Of a DNA stretch of 64,000 bases, positions 8,968-20,313 are shown piece by piece. Position 1 is the first letter of the stretch; each line of letters starts with the position of its first letter. The DNA is from Diploscapter coronatus. Lineage: Eukaryota > Nematoda > Chromadorea > Rhabditida > Rhabditidae. Under the pieces are notes generated by a model. It had not been told where the DNA came from. It made no database searches and worked only from the letters and a program-made list of their open reading frames with translations. The DNA is taken from NCBI GenBank assembly GCA_964036155.1, contig OZ038422.1, forward strand, positions 2,813,201-2,877,200. The letters run 5' to 3'. Made by a program: the position numbers and the translations under genes.

Positions 8968-11703
8968 TTATTTCATTTTGGTGTAAGCGACCCTTGTATG
9001 TTCGAGGTAGCCACTCTTCGGGTGGGTCGCCGTGCGCATTTCCAGAATCTGCTCCATATAGCGATCGTCGTGGCGAATAAAAGTGCGACGGAGCTTAAAC
9101 AAATTCATTCAAAATAAGTTCTATGATTTTCCATAGATTAACGCTAATTCATACTAATCGGCTAGAATAAGAGTGTTCAATCGAATAAAAAACTCATTTC
9201 AAATATTTCACAAATTATGAGAAACCAGCACATTTTCATGGTAGCCGATTTCTTTTGTGCATCGTTTTCAAAGAAAAAATCTTACATCCTCCACTGGAAG
9301 ATCTCTCGAGAAAGATATGCGTCCGATGTCCTTGAGCACGAGCACTAGTTTGTTCGAGGAGACTCTGCCGACTTCGTAGGTCGTGAAGCCTGAAAAATCG
9401 AGAGTCGATATTTCTGTCAAGTCTAAAATTACAAAAAAAAAATCATAACTTGATTTTTATCATGTCGCTAACATTTCAAATCACTTTTAATTCTGAGATG
9501 ACGGGATGACAAGACTATAGTTAGAGATAGATGGAGATTTGAAAGTAAGGAGTATTTGTACGGGTAAAGATAGGTCTCGTCACTTTGTCATTCTAAGTTG
9601 GCAAGTTTAAAATAGTGAAAAAGGATTACCGTTATTCCCCGCAGTGATCAAAGTGGCATTTCCAGTCAGATCGGCCGTCAGGAAACCCCACTCGTCGTGG
9701 AAGTGATCTTTCGTGGAGTGTGACCAGGCTCGGGCCCTAAAGATGAATTTATCAATTCAAAATCGGTTATTTGGAAACCTTAAGCCATGCGAAATAGGGT
9801 GAGGGATGGTAGGGAAAACGATCCCTTTCTCACACTATTTCGCATGGTTCGGTGTTTCCAAATTACCAGTTAAATGTTGATTTTGTTATAAATTGTGTCA
9901 CTCTAGCTTTGCGTTTACAATATCATTGACTGATGCAATTAAAACTTTTCCCTTCAGAAAGTTCCAGATCCCTAATGCCATATAATGCGATTAGATTGGA
10001 TCAGATGGGATAATTGCGCGTTCCGTGACAAAGCTGATTAGCTTTATCGCCTGGTAGAGTGGATATTGATTGACAACAATCATTGAACAATAGACTTTTA
10101 AGAATTTGCGATATTTTTATGCATAGGCAAATGAGGCTTAGAAACTACATGAGTGTACTTTCAAAATTGTTTTAACTTTCAATGAAAAATGAGTAAAGAA
10201 ATGCTTGTACAATTTGTAGACTCCGTCTACTAGAAGCGGTTTGGTTGTATTTTGATGAGGAATTTCATGAAGCATAACATTTGAGTTTAGCATTAGATAT
10301 TAAAGCCATACAAATTTCAATCTATTGAAAAAATTGATCATGTTTTGATAAGATATTCCATGAAACCTTATCATTTGAAAATAAGGTGGTATATTATTTG
10401 GGAGTTATTTTATTTCGACCCATCATTTTAGATTTTATCTCATTTTGCGTAAAATTCCATGAAACATATCTCCCCGCAAAATATATTTCTCCAATTACAA
10501 TTGCATTTATAAAAAAAAAATATCATCGTTTCCCCCATTTGGGAAACCTGTTTGGACGTGGGGCTGGGAATGCATCTGCGTGAATGGAAGTGAGATGAGA
10601 GGCGAAGGGGGAAAGGGGAAAGGAACGAAGAAAAAGAAGAAGACAGAAGAAGCTAAGGGAGAAGCTGAAGATCTGAACCCAAACAAGGGTAAATGCGGTT
10701 ATCGATTGAAGAATTAGCTTGAGGAAAAGTAACTGGATGATCAATCTGAAGACCTTTTTCCAATACGTTTCAAGAGAATGCATATTCCAAAATAGAGAAA
10801 GAATGGATAGTAATTCTTGATATGCTAGCGGCGAATAATTTATCCAAAAGTTTCACGCAAAGCTTTTCCATTTGGAAATTTTCGAAGTTTCATAAAGCAT
10901 GTTCAACCAGACTCAAGGCTATGTTTTTAAAATAAGAAAAAAAAGTTGGAACCTACGAGAAATTGAGGAACTGGACGTTAGCTGATTTGGCCATTGGTGC
11001 CTCTTGGATGATGAGTTCCTCGCCGAAAGTCATCGTCGGCACGGTCGGCCAGAAGACTTTCCCGGAGAACTCCGAACGCCACCTCCCCACGATCCATTCC
11101 AGCTGACGGTTGTAGTCTTTCAGCTCCTGGATATGCGAATATTTATTCTCAAAATGGGACTTACTGTAGTTCCCATCCTCTTTTTTGGAAAATAGCATGC
11201 GGAAAAAGAGGATGGGAACTACAAGGGGTCCAAAATGGCCAAAAATAACTATATTTTCGGTAATTGAGCAATCTCAAAGCTTCGCAACTTGAAGAGAGTA
11301 AGCAGAAGTGAGAGGGTGTTTCACTACCGTCTCCTCACCCTACCTATTACTTCGTTAAATTGCGAGACTATGAGGTTGAGAGATTTTCGAATACCCATAT
11401 TTTATGTTCTAAATAGAGACAACTAAAATTTACAAAAGCCTCTGATTTTTTTCAACAATACAACTTCAATCGTTCCTTTTCTGAAGATTTATCATCGAAG
11501 ATGCATTATAGTTGGACGAATAATTTTTGAGATATGTTTCAAATTTATCCATATTCCAGAAAGTTTCGATAAAAATAACATCGATCTATATTTCGTCGTC
11601 TCAAAAATAAATGATTGAAAAAGTTATTTTCCTGATTATTGAATACCTGATGACTCGGAGCAAACTGAATAGCTATTGAAGCTAGGAACAGATAAAGCCA
11701 CAT
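8968..11703 (-). CDS. Secreted nitrobindin/THAP4-like heme-binding-domain protein (187 aa)
   Basis: Five exons (11703-11647, 11126-10957, 9736-9630, 9389-9286, 9093-8968) join without phase error. Exon 1 encodes exactly the signal peptide (residues 1-19). The rest is one UPF0678/THAP4 C-terminal-like beta-barrel: GRWRSEF near residues 33-39, then PTVP and FGEE on the first strands, RAWS, HDEWGFL, NNGF, GRISFSRDLP, MEQILEM, THP and a C-terminal LEHT. In nitrobindins a C-terminal-barrel histidine ligates ferric heme; H176, in LEHT, is the likely equivalent (inference). The family binds heme and handles NO or peroxynitrite, and is usually cytosolic; the signal peptide makes this one extracellular. 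An acceptor (TCTAACAG) lies 5 nt before the ATG. Introns 2 and 3 hold foldback repeats. Confidence 0.85.
9490..9605. repeat. Degenerate foldback repeat (GGCAA family)
   Basis: Left arm GAGATGACGGGATGACAAG and right end CTCGTCACTTTGTCATTC pair imperfectly, and the repeat runs on to TTGGCAA. It keeps the family core (ACTATAGTTAGAGATAG, GGTAAAGATAGGTCTCGTC). It sits inside an intron of the nitrobindin-like gene. Confidence 0.5.
9765..9868. repeat. Foldback repeat (GGCAA/ATTTGG family), about 104 bp
   Basis: Two arms of about 30 nt pair: the left ends in CCATGCGAAATAG and the right begins CTATTTCGCATGG, with TTTGGAAAC-like outer ends. The centre is GGTGAGGGATGGTAGGG...ATCCCTTTCTCACAC. Located in intron 2 of the nitrobindin-like gene. 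Related copies are at 23031, 30899, 53800 and probably 45930. Confidence 0.75.
11165..11225. repeat. Short perfect foldback (GTAGTTCCCATCCTC family)
   Basis: TGTAGTTCCCATCCTCTTTT and its exact complement face each other across a loop of about 20 nt. A looser relative with the same outer arms is at 57515-57595. It overlaps the intron just 5' of exon 2 of the nitrobindin-like gene. Confidence 0.75.
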
Positions 11704-11879
11704 CTTCGCTGTTAGAGAAATGCAAAGATAGAGATGCGAGGCGCGCAGAATTAGAGACGCAGAAAATAAATGGAACCGAAAAAAGATATGGAAAAAGTAC
11801 AAAAGGGGAAAAAGTTAGATGGAGATAAAGCTGGAAATAGCATGAAGAAGGGAGAGAGCGGAAAAGAACACATAGAGAA

Positions 11880-11925
<46 letters not shown>

Positions 11926-13190
11926 ATAAGAATGAGAAATACGATGCAGCTAATGTGAGAAACCAGTCTGTATCTTTCTTTCTATCCTTTCTTATTCTTT
12001 CTCTCCGTTCTAGCTTCTTTTACTCTCCTCTTCTTTATGATCTCTATTCCTTCTCTCCCTTTTTTAGAGAGATAAGACAAAGTAAAGATGGCAAAAAGAG
12101 TCAGAAGAATCATTGACAAGAGAGAAACACTTGTAATTAGAAGATACCTCAAAACATCGTACACAACATGCTTGATCACTTGATAATTAGGTTTGCATAT
12201 TATGTGGAACCGTACTCGATACAAAGGAATTGAGGTATTGATTCTTTGATTATTCGAGAAGGCAAATATAGTTTCAAGACAATATCATAAATTAATTTCA
12301 AATTATGTTCACGAAATTTTGAGACTCATTCAAAAATGCAGAATTGGTTGAAATTCCATATGATTATTCATTTTGTTCATACGAATACGATTACTGGAAA
12401 AGCACGTGGAAAATATTTGCAACATTTGCAAAGTGAATCCTAAAATATATTAACACTTTTTCAATAATCCTCTTATGCCACACAAATATTGATATTTTTC
12501 AATTCAATCAATTGTTTAATTTCACCAAAATAACACTGGTTATCGCTCAGGCTACAATGTGCACATATATCTGATCATTTTTGCATCTTTTCGAGCAAAA
12601 AATGTTTGTCTGGCCTTTTCTTTTAATATGACCAAGGACCACTCGATATCTTATTCAGATAAAATCTTCGTATAGTCATATGTTGGACACGTGAACCTAT
12701 ATTTATTTTCATAACTTGCGAATACTCTCCATTGTTAAATCTTAACGAGAAGAATCTTTTTGTTATTCAGACTCCAATTTTACAGAGCTTCATTTTTGTA
12801 TACTTTCGAAAACGAAAACTCCTTGTCTTATCTATTTTCCCAAGTTATTATCATTAGACCACTGATATCTTGCAAAATAGTGACATTAGATCATGGGAAA
12901 TGGTTTATCGAAAAATTGGAAAACCATTATTTACTCTCTCTCTCTCCCTGATCGTTTCTATTTTTTACAATGTCTGTCGTCTAAATATCATTACTTTTCA
13001 ATTATCATTCAAGGGCTACTTTTTATAGTTCTATTTTCGCGCTAATTCCGACCTGTTATCAGATTGATTTTTGTGATTATTTTTCCTCATGAAACTTCAA
13101 AACTTTTCGTTTAGAAATGTTCCTCTTTTGATCTTTTTCTAGCCTTCGAATTTGTTACTTTTGAGCTATTTGTTCAAATTCAGGCTTAAA
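11704..13190. other. Intergenic with GA microsatellite
   Basis: Divergent region between the nitrobindin-like gene and the oxidase. A (GA)n purine tract occupies roughly 11875-11923 and makes long apparent frames by itself. A short (TC) run is at about 12934. No gene recognised. Confidence 0.6.
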
Positions 13191-16100
13191 ATGAACGATT
13201 CAACAGATACGATACTTTTCAATGTCAATGGACGAGATATCGAGGTCAAGAATCCTGATCCGGAAACGAGTCTGGCTGAATATCTGAGGATTAAATGTCA
13301 TTTTATTCTTAGTTTTTGACATCGATTTATATTCTAACGGGGTATTTGAGAAATAATGCGATTTTATTCCAAGTTTTTGAAATAGTTCCATAATTTAATG
13401 TAATAATAATATCTTAGGATTAAATCTTATTGTTATCTTTAAATTTTAGTGGGTTTAACCGGAACGAAAATCGGCTGCGAAGAAGGCGCATGTGGGTCTT
13501 GCACTGTCGTCATTGGGAAATGGAATGAGGACAAGAAAAAGGCACAGTAAGTTTTTTTTTCTTTTTCATTGCGAAAATTTGATATGTATGCATCAAGTTA
13601 TCTCAAATACACTATTCATAACTTCATTTTTAGTGACTTAAGAGCCTTGAATTACAAAAATAATTTGCACACAAACTATTTATATACGCTTCAGGCATTT
13701 TCATATTTCACTTATGATGACATTAGCTAACAGATGCTTCCCCAATATGCGGAGAAATTTTATAAGCTTCATAGAAGTCGCTAAAATAATTGTTTTTAGT
13801 TACTCCGCAGTCAACGCGTGTCTCTATCCTCTGTTCCTAGCTGACAATTGTCTAGTTCTCACTGTCGAGGGCATTGGCAATCCGCAGAAAATGCACCCAA
13901 TCCAAGAACGACTAGCAAAGGGGCATGGAACACAATGTGATTATTAAATAACTAATTAGCCTGATTAAGTCCCAATTTAATTACTCAATTAAGGTGGTTT
14001 TTGCTCGCCAGGTTTCATCATGTCAGCTTATGCTTTGTTCCGAAATAACCCGAACCCAACGAAGCTCGATGTTGACATGGCGATTAAAGGTTTGACTATA
14101 CCGCAATTAATCCATTGAAAATCTGATGTTTATACTTTTAGCCGTTTATTTGTGGAACATTGGATTTTAGAAGATGAATATCTTAATTTCAGGAAACTAC
14201 TGCCGCTGTACCGGTTACCGTCCCATCATCGAAGCGTTTTACTCTTTCACGAATGGTGGTTGCTGCCAGGGGAAGGTAAACTTTGACCTTTTCCTAAAAA
14301 AATAAGCTAAACCTCAGAACGGCAATAAATGCCCTTGTAAAACAGCTCTTGGTGGTACGAATGGTTTTCAAAATGACACTACGATTGGTGCCGAAAAGTC
14401 TCATCCAGATGGTAAATTGGTATCGTTGAACGATTTGCCAAACATCGACCCAACTCAGGAGTTCATCTTCCCACCGTCACTTTTGGTAAGAGTTTTGTCC
14501 TTTTTAGAAAATAGATATGTTAAGCTTCGCCCGTCAGCAAAATCTCTCCATCTGATTGGCGATAGGGTTGAGCTATTCTCACCTGCCAAGGAAGATCAAT
14601 TGTGGACTTTACCGATTTCGGAAAATACAAGAGTCATTTCGTCGGGAATGATTACGAGACTGGGTAGGTAAATTTAAATCTTTTACTCGAGGAAGTTCTC
14701 GTTAAACCAAATTTTATTTTACTAGCTCTGATCAGAAATTTTTTTTAAACTTATGCTTTCTTTAATAACATGAAGTTTGATCTCATTGAATGTAAATAGG
14801 CATGATTTTTCTTATCAGGATTAGATATTATTACAAGGAATTTGGGGGATGATAATTTCTGAAACTTGCCAACATTTGTTCCAAAGAAACAATATTTTAA
14901 AGTGGGAAATTTCAGTTGCTGTTACCAAGCCAAAAATGAAGGAGACTTGGCACTCTATCCACCGTATTCCCGAGTATTCTTCTTTCAGCCTCACTGATGA
15001 CGCCATCATCGTCGGATCTTCATTGTCGATCGCTAAAATGATGCAGTTGGTTGGAGAATTTTGCGAGGATCCTTTGAGAAATCCAATTTTGAATCTCTAT
15101 TCCAATTATTCGTCTCTACAAGTGTCGAATTTGGCGGTAATTTTTGAACAGCTCGACGTTCTCCTTGAAGATATTCGATGTTTAGACATGGGCCGGGGCA
15201 ATATGCAGCAGCAGGAAGCTGAACGAAACTCAGACTCTCTTTTTAGCTTTGAATCTGGAGGTAAGGAATTTCTTTCCTATTGAGATGATCTAAATGTTTT
15301 TAGGTAGAAGTCTACGCTCAAAACGGAGAAATTTTTACGTTGAAAATGGACGATTTTATCGTGTCCCACTTCAACTTGAAGTCGAAAATGTACATTAAAT
15401 CAATCAAGATTCCAAGGAAATTGGTTTGTGATTTTTTTCCTCTAAAAGTTATTTTCGAGTTTGCAAATTTTGAAGCATGCAAAGTAAAAACAAAAACTTA
15501 CATTAGTTTCATGTTGAGATGTTACATTTTCATTTTTCTAGAATTTTCAGGCCGGCAAAATGTTCACTCTGAAACACGGTGCACGAATTGGAGGTGATGA
15601 GCCTATTATAAATTTTGCCGCGATTTTAAAGGAGTCTGACAAAATCGACGAGGCTCGAGTTACCTTTGGATTACATGAACGTCCATTTCTGGCGAAGAAT
15701 ATATCCGAGTTTTTGGTTGGGAAGTGAGATTCTGATTTCCACTTGAAATTTTTTAAGTAGATGTTTCTAAATAACGAACATTTCATACATGTATCAGCTT
15801 CACAATCTAATTTAGTCATTATCCTCAACGGTAAGGTTAGGATATATTTTTAATTTCGGGAACCTCTCTCCAAAGTTGGAAAAGGATCTCATCAAACTAC
15901 TCGATCAAGATCTTCAACCTTATTCTGAAATTCCGGACTTTGACTACAAGAGGAGGATCTGCATCACAGCATTGGCAAAAATGATCAACGATGAGAAACA
16001 GGAATTTTGGCGATTCGACTTCAGCTCGTCGCAAATTTATAAGGTTTGAAAATGTCTATATTTTCAACAAAAAATCTCTAGGATACAACGAACCCGAATG

Positions 16101-19100
16101 ACAGTTGTGGACGCCCTTTGGCAACGCAATTCGCAGATAGAAGTGTTACTGGAGACGCGGTTTATGTCGGGGATATTCAGATGAAGGGTAGGTGTAAATT
16201 TTAAATCTCATGAAGCAACACACTGAAGAAGGGTACATTCAAATTCTCAAGATGTTATGAATACACAAACAACCGTATCGATTGTTTTAAGATAAAAATT
16301 CGCGAGTATGGAATAATATGAAACACACGAGTAGTTTCAGACGCCCTCCATCTCGCCTTCGTCCTTTCAACCGTCTCTCACGCCAACATCAAGAGCATCG
16401 ACATTTCTGAGGCCAAGAAAGTTCCGGGATTTGTTGACTTTGTCGACGTCCATGTAATCTTTCTGTGAGAAGAATATTTATTTGCAAAAAAAACCTAGGA
16501 CGTTCCCGCTTTGAACCAGCCCGGACTACTCGACTTCAACATGACAGATGATAGTCCTTTAAAGTTTTCTAAAATTTAACAAACACATGCATATCGTCTC
16601 TTCTCGAAAATCACAAAGTCTTTCGTTTTCTTGGATTTCTTGAAACTTGACTTGCATTGAAAAAATTTAATTCGAGAATTGCATATTTTTTAAAACTTTC
16701 TTGATTTTATTCTACTTGCCTCAGATAACACTCCGATCTTCGCCGCCGGCAAAGTCGAGTGCATCGGTCAAATCGTCGGTGCAGTGGTTTGCGAGGACGA
16801 CAAAACCGCGAGAAGAACTGCGAAGCTCGTCAAAATCGAATATGAACCGCTCGATGCAATTCTAACCATGGAGGTCAGTTTTGTTTTTCTTGAAAAAAAA
16901 AACTCCCCAATTTAATTTTTAGAAAGCCATCGAAGCGAAATCCTACTTATCCGACCCATTTGAATTGGGAACCCCTATGGAGCACATTGAGAAGGCTCTG
17001 CAAGAATCGGACACGGTATTTGAAGGTGAGTTTTTCTTGCGAATAAACGAAAAACCAAACCTGCTGCAAAAATGCAGGCGAAACTCGCGGTGGTCCACAA
17101 GAGCACCTCTACATGGAGCCGAATTGCACAGTGGCTGTGCCGGGGGAGAGCAATGAATGGTCTGGAATTTTCCGCTGATTTTTTTAAACTTGAAAATCAG
17201 GATCATCCACTGTTCCACACAAAGTTCTGGAGCTGTGCAACATCAAATCGCAGCCGTACTGGGAATACCTGCAAATAAAGTCGTTATGAAGGTGAAAAGA
17301 CGGAAAGATCGATAGAAAGTTCAAAGAGGTCGGTATTTTAGGTGAAACGCTTGGGTGGAGGCTTTGGCGGCAAGGCTTTCCAAGCGGGATACATCGCCAT
17401 TGCGACTACAGTCGCGGCGCACAAACTAAAACGACCCGTTTCGACTGTGCTGGGCAGAAAAGACGACATGATCATCACGGGCAAACGACATCCGTTCATT
17501 TCGAAATATCGGTTAGTTCGAATAGACAAGTTCAGGGTTGTGCATGTGAAAATGAAGAACATTTCGGACCAGTAGTGCTAGTTCTAACCATCGATAATAT
17601 TGCACAAATAAATACTTTTATCAGGAAAAGTCGGACTCAAATTGATTTTACGAATTTTAGAGTAGGCCTCGACAAAGAAAAGAACATCCAAGCCGTCGAC
17701 TTCGAGACGTATTTCAACGCCGGCTGGGCACATGATGTCTCGAAAGAAGTAGCACTTTTCGAGTGGAAGCCTTTCTAAAGTCCAAAATTAGGTGAACATG
17801 GTCTACGTCTCTCGCAGTGATCAGTCCTTCAAGTTCCCACATATGCGAACCTGGGGAGTCCCGTTGAAGACGAATACCGTCAGCAATACTGCGTTTAGGT
17901 AAGTCGGAGTTTTCTGCAAAATTTCGATCTTCACATTCAGAGGCTTCGGCCAGCCCCAGGCTCATTTCGTCATTGAGAACATGATGCTGAGGGTTGCTCA
18001 TGAATTAGGGAAAGAGTTTGAGGAGGTGACTTCTTTTATCTTTTTCTTAAATATTGAGATTTTCAGTTATGTTCCTCGTATTTCGCCAAGTGCGGCGATA
18101 TCAATATTTCTGGACACACCATCAGAAACGACATGCTCCAATCGTGTTGGAGCGAGTGCAAGAAGTTGAGCGACTTCGATAAGAGGAAGATGGATGTTGA
18201 CGAGTTCAATCGGTAATTTGTCCCAAGCACGAAATGCAGTTATCATTTGGTTAACTCATTATTTTAATAAGAGATATTTTGAAACACATTTAAGCCGCTC
18301 CCCAAAATTTCGTAATTTAGATCCTCCAAGTCCCACAAGCGAGGCATTGCGATGACGTCCTGCCGCTTTGGAATGACCCATTTCGGGGCTCTGGAACAAG
18401 TGGGGACAATTTCATAATGAAAAACGAATACGTTCTCATTTAGGGAGTCGCATTGGTCCAGATTTACCTGGACGGTAGCGTAGCGCTTTCGATCGGTGGC
18501 GTTGAGATGGGTCAGGGCTTGAACCAGAAGTGCATCCAGATTGCCAGTCGAGCTCTGGGGGTAAACATCATATTTTTACAAAATTATGTGCTTAGCTGGG
18601 GAAAACATCAAAAGTCTTGAAAGTCTAGATCTCCGCTGATCGGATTACGATTCTGGACAGTAGCACTGATCGTACAGCCAATGCGCCTGAAACCGGCGGA
18701 AGTATCGGAGCGGACCTGCATGGACTCGCTGTCAAGGTAGACCGAATTTCAAGGGACTTTGGAAGAGTTATCGAATTCAGAACGCCTGCGAAGAAATCCT
18801 GTCTCGATTCGCACCGCTCGTGAAGAAGTACGGAAGTTGGGACAAGGCCGCTGGGCAAGCTTTTCTGACAGAACGCGTCAGTCTCAGGGCGGTTGGATAT
18901 GGAACGTGAGATTTCTTTTCACTTGTAGAGAAATTCCCTGCACAGAATTTGATTGTTAGGTCCCAAGTTTGATCGAGGTGCGAATGAAATTGTTATATTT
19001 GTCGAAAGCGTTGATTTTCTCCTGTACGCATAGTTTTTAATCGCAATCAGAAGAGGATAGCCGACAATGCTAGACAGTAATATTTTATTTTTCAGAATCG

Positions 19101-20026
19101 ATCGAGAGAAGTATAACGTGGGCACGGAAGAGACTTATTACACTACGGGAGCAGCATGTGCTGAGGTTGAAATTGACGCCGTTACTGGGGAGCACAAGGT
19201 ATCCCTTGATAGAATTTCAAGTGAAGCCACTTGTTTCAGGTTCTTCGAGTCGACATCGTCATGGACCTCGGAGACAGTCTGAATCCAGCTATTGACATCG
19301 GTCAGATCGAGGGCGCGTTCACACAGGTATTATTGAGTCCGAAAATCAAATAGATCGAAAATGAGGGGAGAAACAAGCGATTTTAGACCAGTCTCTTTGT
19401 TCTTCGCTTTTCCAACCACTAAAAATAACTGCGCACCATTTTGTACGCCTCCCAGATCTAGGCATTAACAATAGTCCTAGAATTTGTACCAGAAAATCAT
19501 GACCACTTAGGGCTACGGCTATCTGACGTCTGAGGAAATGCTCTTCAACGACGATGGATCGCTTCAGACGAACTCCGCTTACGGCTACAAAATACCGACC
19601 GTCCCAATGACGCCAGCTAAGTTCAACGTCAAGCTACTGGAGAAGGGCATGAACTTCCCACAGCAAGTCTATGGATCAAAGGTATTAAAATTATATCACA
19701 ATTCGGGATCTTGCAAAGTAATGTTCTGCAATTAAAGTATATCCGTTTTGATAGATAAGTTTCAAAAGTTAAAAACTCAAGGAGATTCCTTTTAAAAATG
19801 ATTGGTTCACGTCAACCTCCTCTTCGCACATAAAAAAATAAGCGATTAAAAAGTATTTGAAATATTTTAGGGTGTCGGCGAGCCTCCTCTACTCCTGGGC
19901 TTTTCCGTATATGCCGCTCTCCATAAAGCGATCATGTCTCGACGAAAGGGCTTGAGCCACACAGAATGGATCGAAATGAGTGCTCCACTGACTGCAAAAA
20001 AAATTGTTCAATTCTGCAATCCATAA
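13191..20026 (+). CDS. Molybdo-flavoenzyme, aldehyde oxidase-like member of the xanthine dehydrogenase family (about 1300 aa)
   Basis: Coding exons: 13191-13296, 13450-13546, 13800-13936, 13994-14089, 14193-14275, 14318-14663, 14916-15136, 15186-15260, 15304-15423, 15551-15723, 15836-16043, 16082-16187, 16341-16453, 16499-16553, 16725-16873, 16923-17025, 17078-17159, 17201-17291, 17342-17511, 17661-17748, 17792-17898, 17941-18025, 18067-18212, 18321-18399, 18444-18560, 18629-18736, 18781-18905, 19096-19198, 19240-19326, 19511-19681, 19871-20026. Domains in order: plant-ferredoxin-type 2Fe-2S (C45, C50, C53, C75), second 2Fe-2S (C114, C117, C149, C151), FAD domain (SNLATWAG near 359), molybdopterin domain (GGGFGGK at 792, FRGFG near 908, EMGQG, GVGEPP with the catalytic Glu at about 1253). 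It oxidises aldehydes or N-heterocycles with water as oxygen donor. The purine-binding Glu and Arg of true XDH are replaced (Ala799, Val877). The exon 10/11 join and the exon 14 donor (AGTCC) are the weakest. AATAAA follows at 20039. Confidence 0.88.
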
Positions 20027-20313
20027 TTATGCACTTGTAATAAACGAAACCATAAAATTTATCTGGAAAAAAATTTTGAAAAAAAAACCAAACAAATTTC
20101 ACACCCGCAAATGCAACAGGGAACTCGAGTTGTGTGGAGATGGCGAAAGATTTGCGAGATCGGTGGATCACAAGTTTTGAGAGATATGAAAAATAGGCCA
20201 AAATTTACAAGCGAATAATGCAAGTCAAACTTCAAAATAAAACCTTCGAAAAATAGAAGAGGTAAGTTAGGGCACATCGAGATTCTAAGATATTACAAAA
20301 ATTCTGAGAGAAG
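20027..20313. other. Convergent 3' spacer
   Basis: Only 287 bp separate the oxidase stop codon from the eEF2 stop codon on the other strand. AATAAA at 20039-20044 is the likely plus-strand polyadenylation signal. A matching minus-strand signal is not obvious (a GATAAA variant lies near 20060). Confidence 0.6.

Noticed and set aside
11770..11958. Frame with a run of alternating Arg and Glu
   Set aside because: It is the translation of a GA microsatellite.
15137..15185. Read-through of a 144-codon frame in the oxidase gene
   Set aside because: Keeping it destroys the FAD motif; removing a 49-bp intron with GT and AG ends restores SNLATWAG and the family alignment.
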